Shown: positions 48,040-61,198 of the stretch, in pieces | How the letters are laid out: each line of letters begins with the position of its first letter | Numbering within the stretch: the first letter of the stretch is position 1 | Assembly (NCBI RefSeq): GCF_014648415.1 | Contig: NZ_BMRB01000002.1 | Coordinates: 1,819,260 to 1,883,259, forward strand | Direction of reading: 5' to 3' | DNA: 64,000 bases | DNA from: Actinokineospora fastidiosa | GTDB taxonomy: Bacteria; Actinomycetota; Actinomycetes; Mycobacteriales; Pseudonocardiaceae | The notes under the pieces: generated by a model | Told to the model about the DNA's origin: nothing | What the model saw: the letters and a program-made list of their open reading frames with translations, nothing else | Databases searched by the model: none | Program-made: the position numbers and the translations under genes

Positions 48040-48866
48040 TCAGGCCAGGAACCGACTCAACGCCCCCAGCCACGCGCCCGGCTGGTCGATGTGGGCCATG
48101 TGGCCCGCCTCGTCGAGGATGACGGCGGTGGCCGACGGGTTGCGGGCGGCCGCCTGCTCGGCGAGGGCCGCCGGGAACGTCATGTCCTGGCGGCCGTGGA
48201 GCAGCAGGATCGGCACGCCCAGGGCGATCAGCCGGGCCTCGGCGTCCGGCACGCGGACCGGGGGCAGGGCACCTGCCTCCCAGGCGCGGCTCCAGTCGCC
48301 GGAGAAGGCGATCCGGGACAGGCGGTCGAGGTAGTCGGGCAGGGACTCGGCGCGCCACACGTTGCAGGTGGCGAAGGCGATCGCGCGGGCGCGGTTGGCC
48401 TCGGCGCCGGTCAGGTCGGGTGGGAGGGCGTCGGCCCCCTCCGCGAGTCTGCGGTCGCGCTCCGTCCAGCCCGCGAAGGCGTCCGGGGGAAGGGGGATGA
48501 CGCTGCTCGACGCGACCACCAGCCGCCGGACGCGGTGGGGGGCCGTCAGGGTCAGGCGCTGGGCGATCAGGCCGCCGGTCGAGAAGCCGAGGACGTCCGC
48601 TCGGGGGACCTCCAGGGCGTCGAGCAAGGCCAGCAGGTCGGTCACTGCCTCGTCCCAGGTGTAGGACGGCAGGCCGCGGGTGGAGCGGCCGCAGCCGCGC
48701 AGGTCGGGCAGCAGGACGCGGCGGTCGAGGTCGTGGAGCGGGGTGCGCAGGTACGTGTGGTCCCAGTCGGGGCCGCCGTGGATGACCAGCAGGGGCGAGT
48801 GCCCAGGTTTGTCGGCGACGAACAGCTCGACGCCGTCGGACACCCGCGCCCGCCGGTCGGTCCACA

Positions 48867-48867
<1 letters not shown>
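48040..48867 (-). CDS. Alpha/beta hydrolase (proline iminopeptidase-like)
   Basis: This 275-residue hydrolase has the oxyanion block HGGPDWDH, a GFSTGG nucleophile elbow (Ser near residue 98), and LLHGRQDMTF and GHMAHID for the acid and base. The first motif resembles proline iminopeptidases and lactonases. The ATG shares one base with the ATPase gene's stop (TGATG), so it is the last gene of the sugar-import unit and may act on the imported compound or its product. Confidence 0.85.
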
Positions 48868-49976
<1,109 letters not shown>

Positions 49977-49998
49977 CAGTTCTCCCCTTCCGCCACGG

Positions 49999-50934
49999 TC
50001 ACTTGCCCGCGCCGAGGGTCAGGCCGGTGATGATCCGGCGGGCCAGCAGGATGTACATGACCAGCATCGGGAGCACGACGATCGCCACGCCCGCGATCAG
50101 GCCGCCGTACTCGGACTGGTAGCTCGCCGCGCCGTAGAGCGTGAACAGCGCGCGGGCGAGGGTGAAGTTGGCGTTGTCGGTGAGGAACACGATCGCCAGC
50201 AGCGTCTCGTTCCACAGCCCGATCGCGTTGAGGATCAGTGCGGTGATCAGGCCGCCGCGGGCCAGCGGCAGCATCACCGTGAAGAACGTGCGGAACGGCG
50301 AGGCGCCGTCGATGGCGGCGGCCTCCTCCAGCTCGTCGGGCAGCGACTTGAAGAAGCCCGTCAGCAGGAACACGGTGAACGGCAGCGACAGCGCCACGTA
50401 CACCAGGAACATGCCGAACAGGTTGTTCGTCAGCCCCAGGTCGGCCATCCCGATGAACAGCGGGATCACCAGCGTCTGGAACGGGATGCCCATGCCGATG
50501 GCGAAGAAGTTCGTCATCGGGTTGCTGCCGCGCACGCCCAGCCTGGTCAGCGCGTACGCCGCGGGCGCCGCCACCGCCACGATGACCACCGACGACACCG
50601 CCACCAGCGCCACCGTCACCAGGAACGCGTTGCCGAAGCCCGCGTTCTCCCAGGCGTAGCGCAGGTTGCGGAACGGGTCGCCCCGCTCGAACCAGGTGTA
50701 GGGCAGGTGGAACGGCTTGTTGAAGATCTCGATCGGCGTCTTGAACGCCGCCGTCACCAGCCAGTACAGGATCACCACGTTCAGCGCGGTGAACAGCCAC
50801 ACGAACGCCATGCCGACGATGCGCAGCGGGCTGAACCCGCGCGCGGTCGGGGCCGGGCGCGGCTTGCGCGGCGGTGTGCGGTGCTCCCGGCGGACCCGGG
50901 TCTCGGGCGCGGACTCCGGCGCGGACACGGTCAT
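49999..50934 (-). CDS. Carbohydrate ABC permease (MalG type)
   Basis: This 311-residue permease has six membrane segments and the EAA loop EEAAAIDGASPFRTFF, which meets the ATPase. The ATG at 50934 follows GGGGGAGGAC; the first 45 residues are a long, charged cytoplasmic tail. It is 11 bp after the MalF-type gene. Confidence 0.93.
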   Translation of the reverse strand: MTVSAPESAPETRVRREHRTPPRKPRPAPTARGFSPLRIVGMAFVWLFTALNVVILYWLVTAAFKTPIEIFNKPFHLPYTWFERGDPFRNLRYAWENAGFGNAFLVTVALVAVSSVVIVAVAAPAAYALTRLGVRGSNPMTNFFAIGMGIPFQTLVIPLFIGMADLGLTNNLFGMFLVYVALSLPFTVFLLTGFFKSLPDELEEAAAIDGASPFRTFFTVMLPLARGGLITALILNAIGLWNETLLAIVFLTDNANFTLARALFTLYGAASYQSEYGGLIAGVAIVVLPMLVMYILLARRIITGLTLGAGK

Positions 50935-50945
50935 GTCCTCCCCCT

Positions 50946-51917
50946 TTAGAACTGGATGGTCTCGCGGCGCATGAGCCTGCGCAGCGCGACGACGAGGACG
51001 GACACCAACGCGATCATCATCACGGCCGCCGCGCACGCCATGCCGTACTCCGGCGAGCCCGCGGTGCCGAAGGACCGGTCGAACACGTAGAGGCCCAGCG
51101 TCCACGACTCGATCGGCGGCGAGTAGGTGCCCGGCCCGGCCAGGACGAACACCAGCTCGAAGATCTTGATCGCGCCGATCGTCCAGAGCACGCCTGCCAC
51201 GCCGATGACGTCCCAGGTCAGCGGCAGGGTGACGTTGCGGAACTTCTGCCACGGCGTCGCGCCCGCGATGTCGGCGTCCTCGTAGAGGTACGGCGGGATG
51301 CGGTCGACCGCGGCCATCAGGATGGTGATGTAGAAGCCCGCGCTGGCCCAGATCAGGCAGCCGATCACGACCCAGGTCACGTTCTCCGGGGCCAGGAACT
51401 TCACCGCGTCGACGCCGATGCTCTCCAGCAGGTAGTTGACCAGGCCCTGCCGGTTCGGCCGGTAGATCATGATGATGCTGAAGAACATGCCCAGCGCGAC
51501 CGGCGCGACGATGTTCGGGAAGAACAGGATCGCCCGCACGAGCTTCCCGCCGCGCATCTCGCGCAGCACCATCGTGAACAGGAACGCCAGCAGGAACGTG
51601 CCCACGCCCGCCACGAAGATGTAGAGCAGCGTGTTCAGGAACGAGTAGAGGAACGCGTCGGAGGCGAACAGCTCGGTGAAGTTGCCGACGCCGTTGAACT
51701 CCGGGGTGTCGCCCGCGCCCTGCCACGACGTGAAGCCCAGCACGACCGTCGCCACCGTGGGCACGACCATGAACAGCACGTACAGCCCGATCGCGGGCAG
51801 CAGGAACGGCCAGAACAACCGCTTCTTGCGGACCAGGTGCGCCCCGGCGGCGGACGTGACGTCCGCCTCCGGGGAGGTGACCGGCGCCGGACGTGACGTC
51901 TGCGGCGAAGCCGCCAT
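50946..51917 (-). CDS. Carbohydrate ABC permease (MalF type)
   Basis: This 323-residue permease has six membrane segments and the EAA-like loop EDADIAGATPWQKF. Its ATG shares one base with the binding-protein stop (TGATG). It pairs with the MalG-type permease. Confidence 0.93.
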   Translation of the reverse strand: MAASPQTSRPAPVTSPEADVTSAAGAHLVRKKRLFWPFLLPAIGLYVLFMVVPTVATVVLGFTSWQGAGDTPEFNGVGNFTELFASDAFLYSFLNTLLYIFVAGVGTFLLAFLFTMVLREMRGGKLVRAILFFPNIVAPVALGMFFSIIMIYRPNRQGLVNYLLESIGVDAVKFLAPENVTWVVIGCLIWASAGFYITILMAAVDRIPPYLYEDADIAGATPWQKFRNVTLPLTWDVIGVAGVLWTIGAIKIFELVFVLAGPGTYSPPIESWTLGLYVFDRSFGTAGSPEYGMACAAAVMMIALVSVLVVALRRLMRRETIQF

Positions 51918-53323
51918 CAGCCCGCTGCCTTCCAGAACTCGGCCTGCTTGGCGGCCAGGCCGTCGATGAACTGCTGGGCGCTGATGTTGCCCTTCAGCAG
52001 GTCGTTGTTGAGCGGGTAGAACACGTTGTCGACCCACTTGCCAGCGGCCAGGCCGTCGAGGCCGTCCATGAAGATCGCCCGTTCGGCGCTGTCGTCCTCC
52101 AGGGCGGCCTTGACGTCCTTGAGCGAGTCCGGGACCGCCAGGTCGGGGCGCGGGGTCAGGTTGTCGGCCACGGCCGGGATGCCGGAGAGGATGTCCTTGT
52201 TGAGCACGTAGGCGATGAACGCCTTGGCAGCCTCGGGGTGCGCTGCCTTCTTGGTGACCGAGAACCCGATGGGCAGCTGCTCGACGATCTTGTGCGGGGC
52301 GTCCGACGGCGTCGGGAACTGGAACGAGCCGTAGCTGATGCCCTTGTCGCCGCCCTGCTTGTTCAGGTACTCGCGGGTCTCGCTCGGACCCCACGAGCCG
52401 ACGAACAGGAAGGCCGCCTCGCCGTCCGCCCAGCGCTGCTGGACCTGCGGGAACTTGGAGGCGTCCCAGCCGTCGATGAAGTAGCCGCCGTCGCCCATGC
52501 GCTCGACCAGCGCCGCGGCCTTGGCGAAGCCGGGCTCGGTCTTCCACGCCTGGCCGGTCTTGTCCTGCGCGGCCTCGGACAGGCCGCCGGGGCCGACGTA
52601 GCGGGCGGCGATCTGGGTGAAGAAGTAGGCGTTGTAGAAGTTGATGTCGCCGTCCTGGGCGATGGCGGCCATGCCGTCGGCCTTCGCCTTGTCGAACAGG
52701 GCGAACAGGTCGTCCATGGTCTGCGGCGGCTTCAGGTCCGGGAACAGGTCCTTGTTGTACCACCAGGCGTTGCCGAGGATCTCGTACGGCACCGAGAAGA
52801 GGGCGCCGTCGTCCTGCTTGGCCTGGGGCATGTCGTAGAAGCTCGCGGGCACGACGTCGCGGACGGTCTTGTCGCCCTCGCCGACCTTGTAGTCCAGCAC
52901 GTCCTCCACCGACTGGGTCCCGCCCGCGGCGACGACGGCGGCGCGCACCTGGCTGATGTCCTGGTCGAACAGGTCGGGCACGGTGTCGGTGTTCAGCGAC
53001 GGCGCCACGTTCTGGGTCAGCAGCTTGCGGCCGAGCCACTGGACGTTGACCTTGACGCCGGTCTTGTCCTGGAAGCAGCGGATCGCCTTGCTGAGGACCT
53101 TGCCCTGGGGCTCGTCCTCGGTCCACATCGACCAGTAGGTGAACTCCTTGTCGGTGGCGGGCTTGGTCCCGACCTCCGGACACGGGGCGTTGAGGTAGTC
53201 GTCGACACCGGGGAGGGTGAGCGGTGCTTCCCCGCCGCCGCCACCCGCATCGGACCCACCGCCGCATCCCGCGAGCGTCAGCACGGCTGCCGCCGCCATG
53301 ACCGTCAACCTGGTCGAACGCAT
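51917..53323 (-). CDS. Sugar-binding lipoprotein of ABC importer
   Basis: This 468-residue extracellular solute-binding protein of family 1 is anchored as a lipoprotein (lipobox LTLAGC, cysteine at residue 20). Typical blocks are VPDLFDQDISQ, WWYNKDLF and GEAAFLFVGSWG. The ATG at 53323 follows AGGTGG and starts the signal peptide; a longer upstream frame lies over the promoter. The sugar is not known. It leads the binding protein-MalF-MalG-ATPase-hydrolase unit. Confidence 0.93.
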   Translation of the reverse strand: MRSTRLTVMAAAAVLTLAGCGGGSDAGGGGGEAPLTLPGVDDYLNAPCPEVGTKPATDKEFTYWSMWTEDEPQGKVLSKAIRCFQDKTGVKVNVQWLGRKLLTQNVAPSLNTDTVPDLFDQDISQVRAAVVAAGGTQSVEDVLDYKVGEGDKTVRDVVPASFYDMPQAKQDDGALFSVPYEILGNAWWYNKDLFPDLKPPQTMDDLFALFDKAKADGMAAIAQDGDINFYNAYFFTQIAARYVGPGGLSEAAQDKTGQAWKTEPGFAKAAALVERMGDGGYFIDGWDASKFPQVQQRWADGEAAFLFVGSWGPSETREYLNKQGGDKGISYGSFQFPTPSDAPHKIVEQLPIGFSVTKKAAHPEAAKAFIAYVLNKDILSGIPAVADNLTPRPDLAVPDSLKDVKAALEDDSAERAIFMDGLDGLAAGKWVDNVFYPLNNDLLKGNISAQQFIDGLAAKQAEFWKAAG

Positions 53324-53389
53324 GATCACCACCTGATCGAGGATGCCAATCTGCGACCTGGGCCACACACCGGCTGCATGTTTTTGCGC

Positions 53390-53418
53390 AGTTTGGTCTC
53401 GTTTAGAGCATCTGTCAA
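53390..53418 (-). promoter_or_regulatory. Probable promoter of the sugar importer unit
   Basis: On the minus strand TTGACA (53418-53413) is followed after 17 bases by CAAACT (53395-53390), a good -35 with a weaker -10. It lies 67 bases before the start codon in an AT-richer patch. The remaining upstream stretch to 53549 shows no gene. Confidence 0.5.
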
Positions 53419-53549
53419 CACTCAAGCGCGCATCATTCGACACACGGGCGAGTAACGATTGGTTTATACCACTGCCGATCGCCCCGACCTAACCCCCGAA
53501 TCGGTCGAGATACCCGACGAGGGTGGGAAAGTTCCGGACATGACGACAG

Positions 53550-53575
53550 GACGGCATCACCGAGATGATGCCGTC
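53550..53575 (-). terminator. Hairpin after the lipoprotein gene
   Basis: GACGGCATCA pairs over 10 bp with TGATGCCGTC around CCGAGA. It follows the stop of the minus-strand lipoprotein gene by 16 bases and separates it from the sugar importer promoter. Confidence 0.75.
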
Positions 53576-53591
53576 ATTCAAGCGCGAACGC

Positions 53592-54017
53592 TCAGCAGCC
53601 GTCGACGGCGTCGGGGTGCAGGTAGGCGTCGATGAGCCAGCCCTCGGGGGCCGACAGCGCCTTCATCGCGCCGACGCCGCAGCCGCTCATCTCCACCACG
53701 GTCTCGCTGTCGCGGATCGTCGAGTCGGGCGCCTTCGCCGCGAACGCGGCCGGGTCGCCGACACCGCCCGCCGCCTCGGTCACCCCGAGGTCGCACTGGG
53801 CGACGCCCCACTCGTCCTGGAACGCGACCCGGCCGGACGGGGTGAACAGGGCGCACACGCCCGGGCCGTCGGCCCGCGCGAGCCGGGAGACGAACTCGCC
53901 GTAGAGGCGCTCGGGGGACTCCTGCGGCGCCGGGCCGTCCGCCTTCATCGGCGGCGCCTCCGGCGACGTGCACGCCGTCAGCGACAGCAGGAGCAGGGCG
54001 GCCAGGACGCGGGTCAC
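53592..54017 (-). CDS. Hypothetical lipoprotein
   Basis: This 141-residue protein begins with a short lipoprotein signal (lipobox LSLTAC, cysteine at 16) and a Ser/Pro/Glu stretch. The rest (about 35-140) has the pattern of a small SnoaL/NTF2-like or DUF-type domain, with cysteines near LCALF, AQCDLG and a final C. No family is recognised with confidence. The GTG at 54017 is chosen for the signal peptide, although no ribosome site is clear. Confidence 0.65.
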   Translation of the reverse strand: MTRVLAALLLLSLTACTSPEAPPMKADGPAPQESPERLYGEFVSRLARADGPGVCALFTPSGRVAFQDEWGVAQCDLGVTEAAGGVGDPAAFAAKAPDSTIRDSETVVEMSGCGVGAMKALSAPEGWLIDAYLHPDAVDGC

Positions 54018-54064
54018 AGGGAAGAACCTAGCCCCGCGGACCGTCTTGATCGATCCGTTGCCGG

Positions 54065-54856
54065 TTAACCGATGGACTTCCCGATGTGGCGGAGCACGTC
54101 GGGCATCACCGACGCCCAGTACTCCTCGGTGTGGCCCGCGCCCGGGGCGAAGAACGATTCGGCGTCCGTGCGGGCCGCCAGCGCGCGGGCGGCGTCGGCC
54201 AGCTCGTCGTCCTCGCCGCACCAGACGGCGATGGGGACGCTGGAGGTGCCCGTCAGCGGGTTGGTCTCGGCCCAGCGGACCTCGTCGCGCAGGCCGAAGT
54301 CGGAGGCGGCCGCCCAGTCGGGGAACACCGCGGGGCTCACCATCGCGACCACGGTGGGGCCGGGCTCCTGGGCGTAGGTGTAGGCGGCGACCGCGCCGGT
54401 GGAGATGCCCATGACGGCGAACGGCGTGGGCGCGAGCCCGGCCGCGACCAGCCAGCCCGGCAGCTCATCGACCAGCATCTTCTGGGCCTCCGCCGTCCAC
54501 TCGCCGCCGTCGACGGCCACCACCGCGAACGGCGGCAGGCCCGCCCGGTCGGTGGCGGTGAGCAGCGGCGGCAGCCCCAGCTCGACGAACTGCCGGGCGT
54601 CCGCGCCGAAGCCGTGCAGCGCCAGGCACACCGGCAGCTCGCCCGCCACGTCACGCGGGCGCATGATCACCACCTGCACGTCGCCGATGGACGACCGGTA
54701 CACCAATTCGCTCAGCGACGGGGTCGCCAGGGTCGGCGGGGTGACGGTGAGCTCGGCGGCCGGGGTGACCGGCGCCGCGGGCGCAGGCCGCTTGCCACAC
54801 GCCGCCAGCAGTGCCAACGCGCCGAACCCGAGCAATCTTCGTCTGCTGAAGTCCAC
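54065..54856 (-). CDS. Lipoprotein alpha/beta hydrolase (esterase-like)
   Basis: This 263-residue protein has a basic Tat/lipoprotein-like signal (RRRLLGFGALALLAAC, cysteine at residue 20). The hydrolase part shows LALHGFGADARQF, the nucleophile elbow GISTGA, CGEDDELAD with the likely acid, and GAGHTEEYW with the histidine. It is close to the esterase D/mycolyltransferase-like group, but lacks their marker sequences. The GTG at 54856 is the start, as it begins the signal. Confidence 0.8.
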   Translation of the reverse strand: MDFSRRRLLGFGALALLAACGKRPAPAAPVTPAAELTVTPPTLATPSLSELVYRSSIGDVQVVIMRPRDVAGELPVCLALHGFGADARQFVELGLPPLLTATDRAGLPPFAVVAVDGGEWTAEAQKMLVDELPGWLVAAGLAPTPFAVMGISTGAVAAYTYAQEPGPTVVAMVSPAVFPDWAAASDFGLRDEVRWAETNPLTGTSSVPIAVWCGEDDELADAARALAARTDAESFFAPGAGHTEEYWASVMPDVLRHIGKSIG

Positions 54857-54928
54857 AATGGTCCTCTCACCTCGCCGACCGGGCGGCCGAGTATAGGTCT
54901 GGACCATTACGGTGCGGCACCGGTTCGA

Positions 54929-55402
54929 TCACGCTCGCCGCATGCGCAGGAAGTCGGTCACGCCGAACAGCCGGTGGGCCCGCCGTTCGCCTGGGTCGAA
55001 CAGGTCCTCGACCTCGGGTCCCGACACCAGCTCCGGCCGCGTGACCTGGAACGACTCGCCGTCGTGGTCGACGGTCGCACCGCCAGCGGCGAGCACGTTG
55101 CGCACCCAGTCGGCCCGAGGACCGTACGGGAGGGCGACCACGAGCCCCTGCCCGTGCGCCACCGCCACGACCGGCGTCCGGTAGGCGGCGCCGCTGGTCC
55201 GCCCGGTGTGGTGGACGACGGACGCGTAGGCGCCGACAGAGCCCGCCGTCCGCAGCTGGCGGGGGTTGAGCAGCCTACGGTTCATCCGGCGGACCAGGTC
55301 CTGGACAAGCCGGACCTTGGTCCGCATGGTCACCAGGAACGCCAGGCCGAGCACCGCCACCACGCCCACGACCCAGCCCGCGATCACCAGAACCGTCACC
55401 AC
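54929..55402 (-). CDS. Deazaflavin (F420)-dependent nitroreductase family protein
   Basis: This 157-residue protein has one N-terminal membrane helix (about 3-25) and then the split-barrel domain of the Ddn/Rv1261c-like family, with HHTGRTSGAAYRTPV and LPYGPRADWVRNVLAAG as the F420-contact blocks. The GTG at 55402 has a strong GGGAGGGGTGA before it and overlaps a micropeptide gene by seven bases. F420 is an actinobacterial cofactor, in keeping with the source. Confidence 0.88.
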   Translation of the reverse strand: MVTVLVIAGWVVGVVAVLGLAFLVTMRTKVRLVQDLVRRMNRRLLNPRQLRTAGSVGAYASVVHHTGRTSGAAYRTPVVAVAHGQGLVVALPYGPRADWVRNVLAAGGATVDHDGESFQVTRPELVSGPEVEDLFDPGERRAHRLFGVTDFLRMRRA

Positions 55403-55500
55403 TCACCCCTCCCCAACCACGACGAAACCCTGCCCCGCACCGCCACCCCAAGCGCCCCCACCGCGCCAAGGACCCAGACCCCAATCAGCAGGACCGTCAC
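55396..55500 (-). CDS. 34-residue membrane micropeptide, paralogous to the neighbour's N-terminus
   Basis: Reading the minus strand from the GTG at 55500 gives a 34-codon gene ending in TGA at 55396. The product starts with a membrane helix (TVLLIGVWVLGAVGALGVAV) and ends in a short basic tail. It is similar to the first 25 residues of the downstream F420 protein (TVLVIAGWVVGVVAVLG), as if a partial duplication. A strong AGGAGGG lies 7 bases before the GTG, and it starts 3 bases after the dehydrogenase stop and ends over the start of the next gene. It is too short for routine gene callers, so it is easily missed. Confidence 0.6.
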   Translation of the reverse strand: MTVLLIGVWVLGAVGALGVAVRGRVSSWLGRGEW

Positions 55501-55503
55501 AGC

Positions 55504-56496
55504 TCAGCCCTCCTCAACCGCGACGACGACCTTGCCCCGTGCCGTCCCGCCCGCCAGGTGTGCCACGGCGGCCGGGGTGTCCGCCAACGGGAACACCCGG
55601 TCGACCGCGGGCCGGACGTGGCCGTCCTCGATCAGCCTCGTCAGCGCGTCGAGGTCGGCACCGCTCGGCTTCGCCACCAGCGGCGCCAGCCGCTGGTTCA
55701 CCACCAGGTTGAGCGCCATCATCCGCAGCAGCCGCCCGAGCGGGCCGAGCCAGACGTCCTGGCGGCGGCCGAACGAGGCCAGGTACGTCGCCCCCGGCAG
55801 CAGCACCTGCCGCCACGCGCTCGGCGAGTGGTCGCCGCCGTTGTCGAGCACCAGGTGGAAGCCCGGCCGCAGGCGGGTCGCGTCCTCCGCGGCGCGGTCC
55901 ACCACCTCGTCCGCGCCGAGCGAGCGGACCATCGCGACCTTGTCGCGCCCGCACACGCCCGTCACCCACGCTCCCCGCGCCTTGGCGATCTGCACGGCGA
56001 AGCTGCCCACCCCGCCAGCGGCCCCGTTCACCAGGACGCGCTGGCCCTCCCGCACGTCGCGCATCGCCTGCAGCGCGGTCGCCCCCGCCAGCGGGACGGC
56101 GGCCGCCTCCACGGCGGACAGCCCGGCGGGCCTCAACCGCACGGAGTCCGCGGAGACGCGCACATACTCGGCCACCGCCCCCATCGCGGGCAGGATCCCG
56201 CGCTGGTCCACCCGCCCGTAGACCTCGTCGCCCGGCTTGACCGCGGTCACCCCCCGCCCGACGGCCTCGACCTGGCCAGCGAAATCGCTGCCGACACCGC
56301 CCACCCGGGGCCGCATGCCCAACTGGAACGGCCGCATCACGTACGGCACGCCGTTGAGGATGTGCAGGTCCGCGGCGTTGAGGCCGGCCGCGCGCACCCG
56401 GACCAGCACCTCGCCCTCGTCCTCCCCCGGCACCGGCACCTCGGCTAATCGCAGCACCTCGGCCGCGCCGTACCGGTCGAATCTGATCGCTTTCAT
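55504..56496 (-). CDS. NAD(P)-dependent medium-chain dehydrogenase/reductase
   Basis: This 330-residue protein is of the zinc-type MDR family (quinone oxidoreductase branch). GVGSDFAGQVEAVG and GDEVYGRV mark the catalytic fold, and NGAAGGVGSFAVQIAKA the dinucleotide loop (about 155-170). The structural zinc cysteines are absent, as usual in this branch. Two CTTAC-N3-GTAAG sites lie just upstream (56515-56546), so it is probably under TetR control from the gene next door. Confidence 0.92.
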   Translation of the reverse strand: MKAIRFDRYGAAEVLRLAEVPVPGEDEGEVLVRVRAAGLNAADLHILNGVPYVMRPFQLGMRPRVGGVGSDFAGQVEAVGRGVTAVKPGDEVYGRVDQRGILPAMGAVAEYVRVSADSVRLRPAGLSAVEAAAVPLAGATALQAMRDVREGQRVLVNGAAGGVGSFAVQIAKARGAWVTGVCGRDKVAMVRSLGADEVVDRAAEDATRLRPGFHLVLDNGGDHSPSAWRQVLLPGATYLASFGRRQDVWLGPLGRLLRMMALNLVVNQRLAPLVAKPSGADLDALTRLIEDGHVRPAVDRVFPLADTPAAVAHLAGGTARGKVVVAVEEG

Positions 56497-56514
56497 CGCT
56501 CCCCCTCCATCAGG

Positions 56515-56546
56515 CTTACGTCGTAAGGCTAATCTTACGCTGTAAG
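56515..56546. promoter_or_regulatory. Twin TetR-type operators
   Basis: CTTACGTCGTAAG (56515-56527) and CTTACGCTGTAAG (56534-56546) are two copies of one palindrome, CTTAC-N3-GTAAG, with centres 19 bp apart. They lie 18 bases upstream of the dehydrogenase start and 45 bases after the TetR stop, the natural place for repression of the dehydrogenase. Confidence 0.7.
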
Positions 56547-56590
56547 GCCGTCAATGGGCGCGCGGCGGCCCGGCGGGAGCGAAGCGGGAA

Positions 56591-57259
56591 TCAGCCCTCG
56601 GCGCGCAGGCGCTCCAGGCCGGAGAGGATCAGGTCGAGGCCGAACTCGAACTCCGCCTGGTGGTCGCACCAGCCCAGCGCGCTGTCCGGGTCGTCGTGCG
56701 CGATCTCGGCCACCATCGCGGCCAGGTGCGGGAAGTGCTCGGCCAGCTCCTGCACCATCGCCTCGGCCTCGGCGTCGGCAGCCGGGTCGGAGAGGTCGAA
56801 CAGCTCCTGGGAGAAGCCCAGCGCCCGGCTGCCCAGCGCGTGCAGCGCGCGGTGGGCCAGGTCGTAGGAGAAGCCGCCAGCGCGGAAGATCGCCAGGACC
56901 CCGTCGTAGTACGCGATCACCCCGGGACTGATCGACGTGCGGGTCTCCAGCACGCGCGCGGCCCAGGGGTGGCGCAGGAACACCTGGCGGGCGGTGAGGA
57001 CGCGGGCGCGCATCGCCGCCTGCCAGTCCTCGACCACGGGCTCGCCCACCGCCTCGGCGATCTCGGCCATGACGACCTCGATGACGCCGTCGAGCAGGGC
57101 TTCCTTGTTCGCGACGTGGTGGTACAGCGACATCGCCTCGACACCCAGGTCCTGGGCGAGACGGCGCATGGTGAGGGCGGCGATGCCGTCCCGGTCGGCG
57201 ATGGCGACGGCCGCGCCCAGCACGCGCGCGCGGCTCAGCGGGACGCGCTCGGCCGTCAC
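56591..57259 (-). CDS. TetR/AcrR family regulator
   Basis: This 222-residue repressor has a TetR-type helix-turn-helix ([21 protein letters not shown], about 29-49) and a TetR_C_11-like ligand domain. The start is a GTG whose last base region overlaps the rbfA stop (GTGA), so the regulator is made from the rbfA transcript, which is unusual. The twin CTTAC/GTAAG operators stand between it and the dehydrogenase, the likely target. Confidence 0.9.
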   Translation of the reverse strand: MTAERVPLSRARVLGAAVAIADRDGIAALTMRRLAQDLGVEAMSLYHHVANKEALLDGVIEVVMAEIAEAVGEPVVEDWQAAMRARVLTARQVFLRHPWAARVLETRTSISPGVIAYYDGVLAIFRAGGFSYDLAHRALHALGSRALGFSQELFDLSDPAADAEAEAMVQELAEHFPHLAAMVAEIAHDDPDSALGWCDHQAEFEFGLDLILSGLERLRAEG

Positions 57260-57711
57260 TGGTCGTCTTCTGGCTCGGCTTCCCGCGGCGCCTTGTACGG
57301 GTCCGCCTCGCCCGCCGGGGTCGCGCCGGAGGCCAGGGCGGCCACCTCGGCGTCGGCCGCGCGGGCCTGGGCGAGCAGGTCGTCGATGCGGCGGGAGTCC
57401 TCGGGGATGGTGTCCGCGATGAACTGCAGGGTCGGGGTGAACCGCACGCCGGTCTGCTGGCCGACCTTGCTGCGCAGCACGCCGCGCGCGCTGTTCAGGG
57501 CGGCCGCCGCGCCCGCCATGTCCGGCTCGGTGTCGATGCGGTCGCCGAGGACGGTGTAGTAGACCGTCGCCTCGCGCAGGTCGGCGGTCACCCGGGCGTC
57601 GGTGATGGTGACCCGGGCCAGGCGCGGGTCCTTGACCTCGTGCTCCAGGGCCGAGGCCACGATCTGGGTGATGCGCTTCGCCAGTTTGCGAGCGCGCGGT
57701 GCGTCGGCCAC
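57256..57711 (-). CDS. rbfA: 30S ribosome-binding factor A
   Basis: RbfA binds the 30S during late maturation and cold adaptation. The 151-residue protein has the KH-like fold ([25 protein letters not shown]) and a long acidic C-terminal tail, as in other actinobacteria. It lies 13 bp after the ylxP-type gene and overlaps the TetR gene. In M. tuberculosis rbfA is followed by a DHH phosphoesterase gene and dinF; here that phosphoesterase is not found. Confidence 0.95.
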   Translation of the reverse strand: MADAPRARKLAKRITQIVASALEHEVKDPRLARVTITDARVTADLREATVYYTVLGDRIDTEPDMAGAAAALNSARGVLRSKVGQQTGVRFTPTLQFIADTIPEDSRRIDDLLAQARAADAEVAALASGATPAGEADPYKAPREAEPEDDQ

Positions 57712-57724
57712 GACAGCGTTCCTT

Positions 57725-58021
57725 CTAGTCGTCGTCCGGCCCGAGCAACCGGTGCCGGGCGGACAGGAGTTCCAATTCGGGGCGGCCCGCGACCAGGCGT
57801 TCGCACGCGTCCATGATGTCGCGGACGTGCCCGGCGTCCGCGGCCGCGACCGCCACGCCGATGAGGGCCCGCCGGTGCAGGTCCAGGTGGCCCGCCTCGG
57901 CGGCGGAGACCTCGAACCGGCGGCGCAGCTCGGCGATCACGGGCCGCACGGCGGACCGCTTCTGCTTCAGGGAGTGGACGTCGCCGAGCAACACGTCCAA
58001 CTCAAGAGCACCTACATACAT
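57725..58021 (-). CDS. ylxP: DUF503 (YlxP) protein
   Basis: This 98-residue protein has the DUF503 pattern ([24 protein letters not shown]). YlxP is a small ribosome-associated assembly factor candidate and commonly lies between infB and rbfA. It is 60 bp after infB, with a terminator hairpin in the gap, so it may have its own promoter. Confidence 0.93.
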   Translation of the reverse strand: MYVGALELDVLLGDVHSLKQKRSAVRPVIAELRRRFEVSAAEAGHLDLHRRALIGVAVAAADAGHVRDIMDACERLVAGRPELELLSARHRLLGPDDD

Positions 58022-58040
58022 GGGTGAGGGTGTTGGTCGG

Positions 58041-58074
58041 ACCGGGGGCGCTCCACGGGTGGAGCGCCCCCGGT
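58041..58074 (-). terminator. Strong hairpin after infB
   Basis: ACCGGGGGCGCTCC pairs perfectly over 14 bp with GGAGCGCCCCCGGT around ACGGGT, starting 8 bases after the infB stop. The T-run is missing; it likely ends or attenuates the nusA-infB transcript. Confidence 0.75.
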
Positions 58075-58081
58075 CGGCTGA

Positions 58082-61108
<3,027 letters not shown>

Positions 61109-61198
61109 TGCTCTCCTCATCTGGTGAGGTCGGCGGGCATGGGTCCCGTCGACCTCGTCCTAACGTCGCGCGTTCATGTCTTCAGCTTCACGGCTGAC

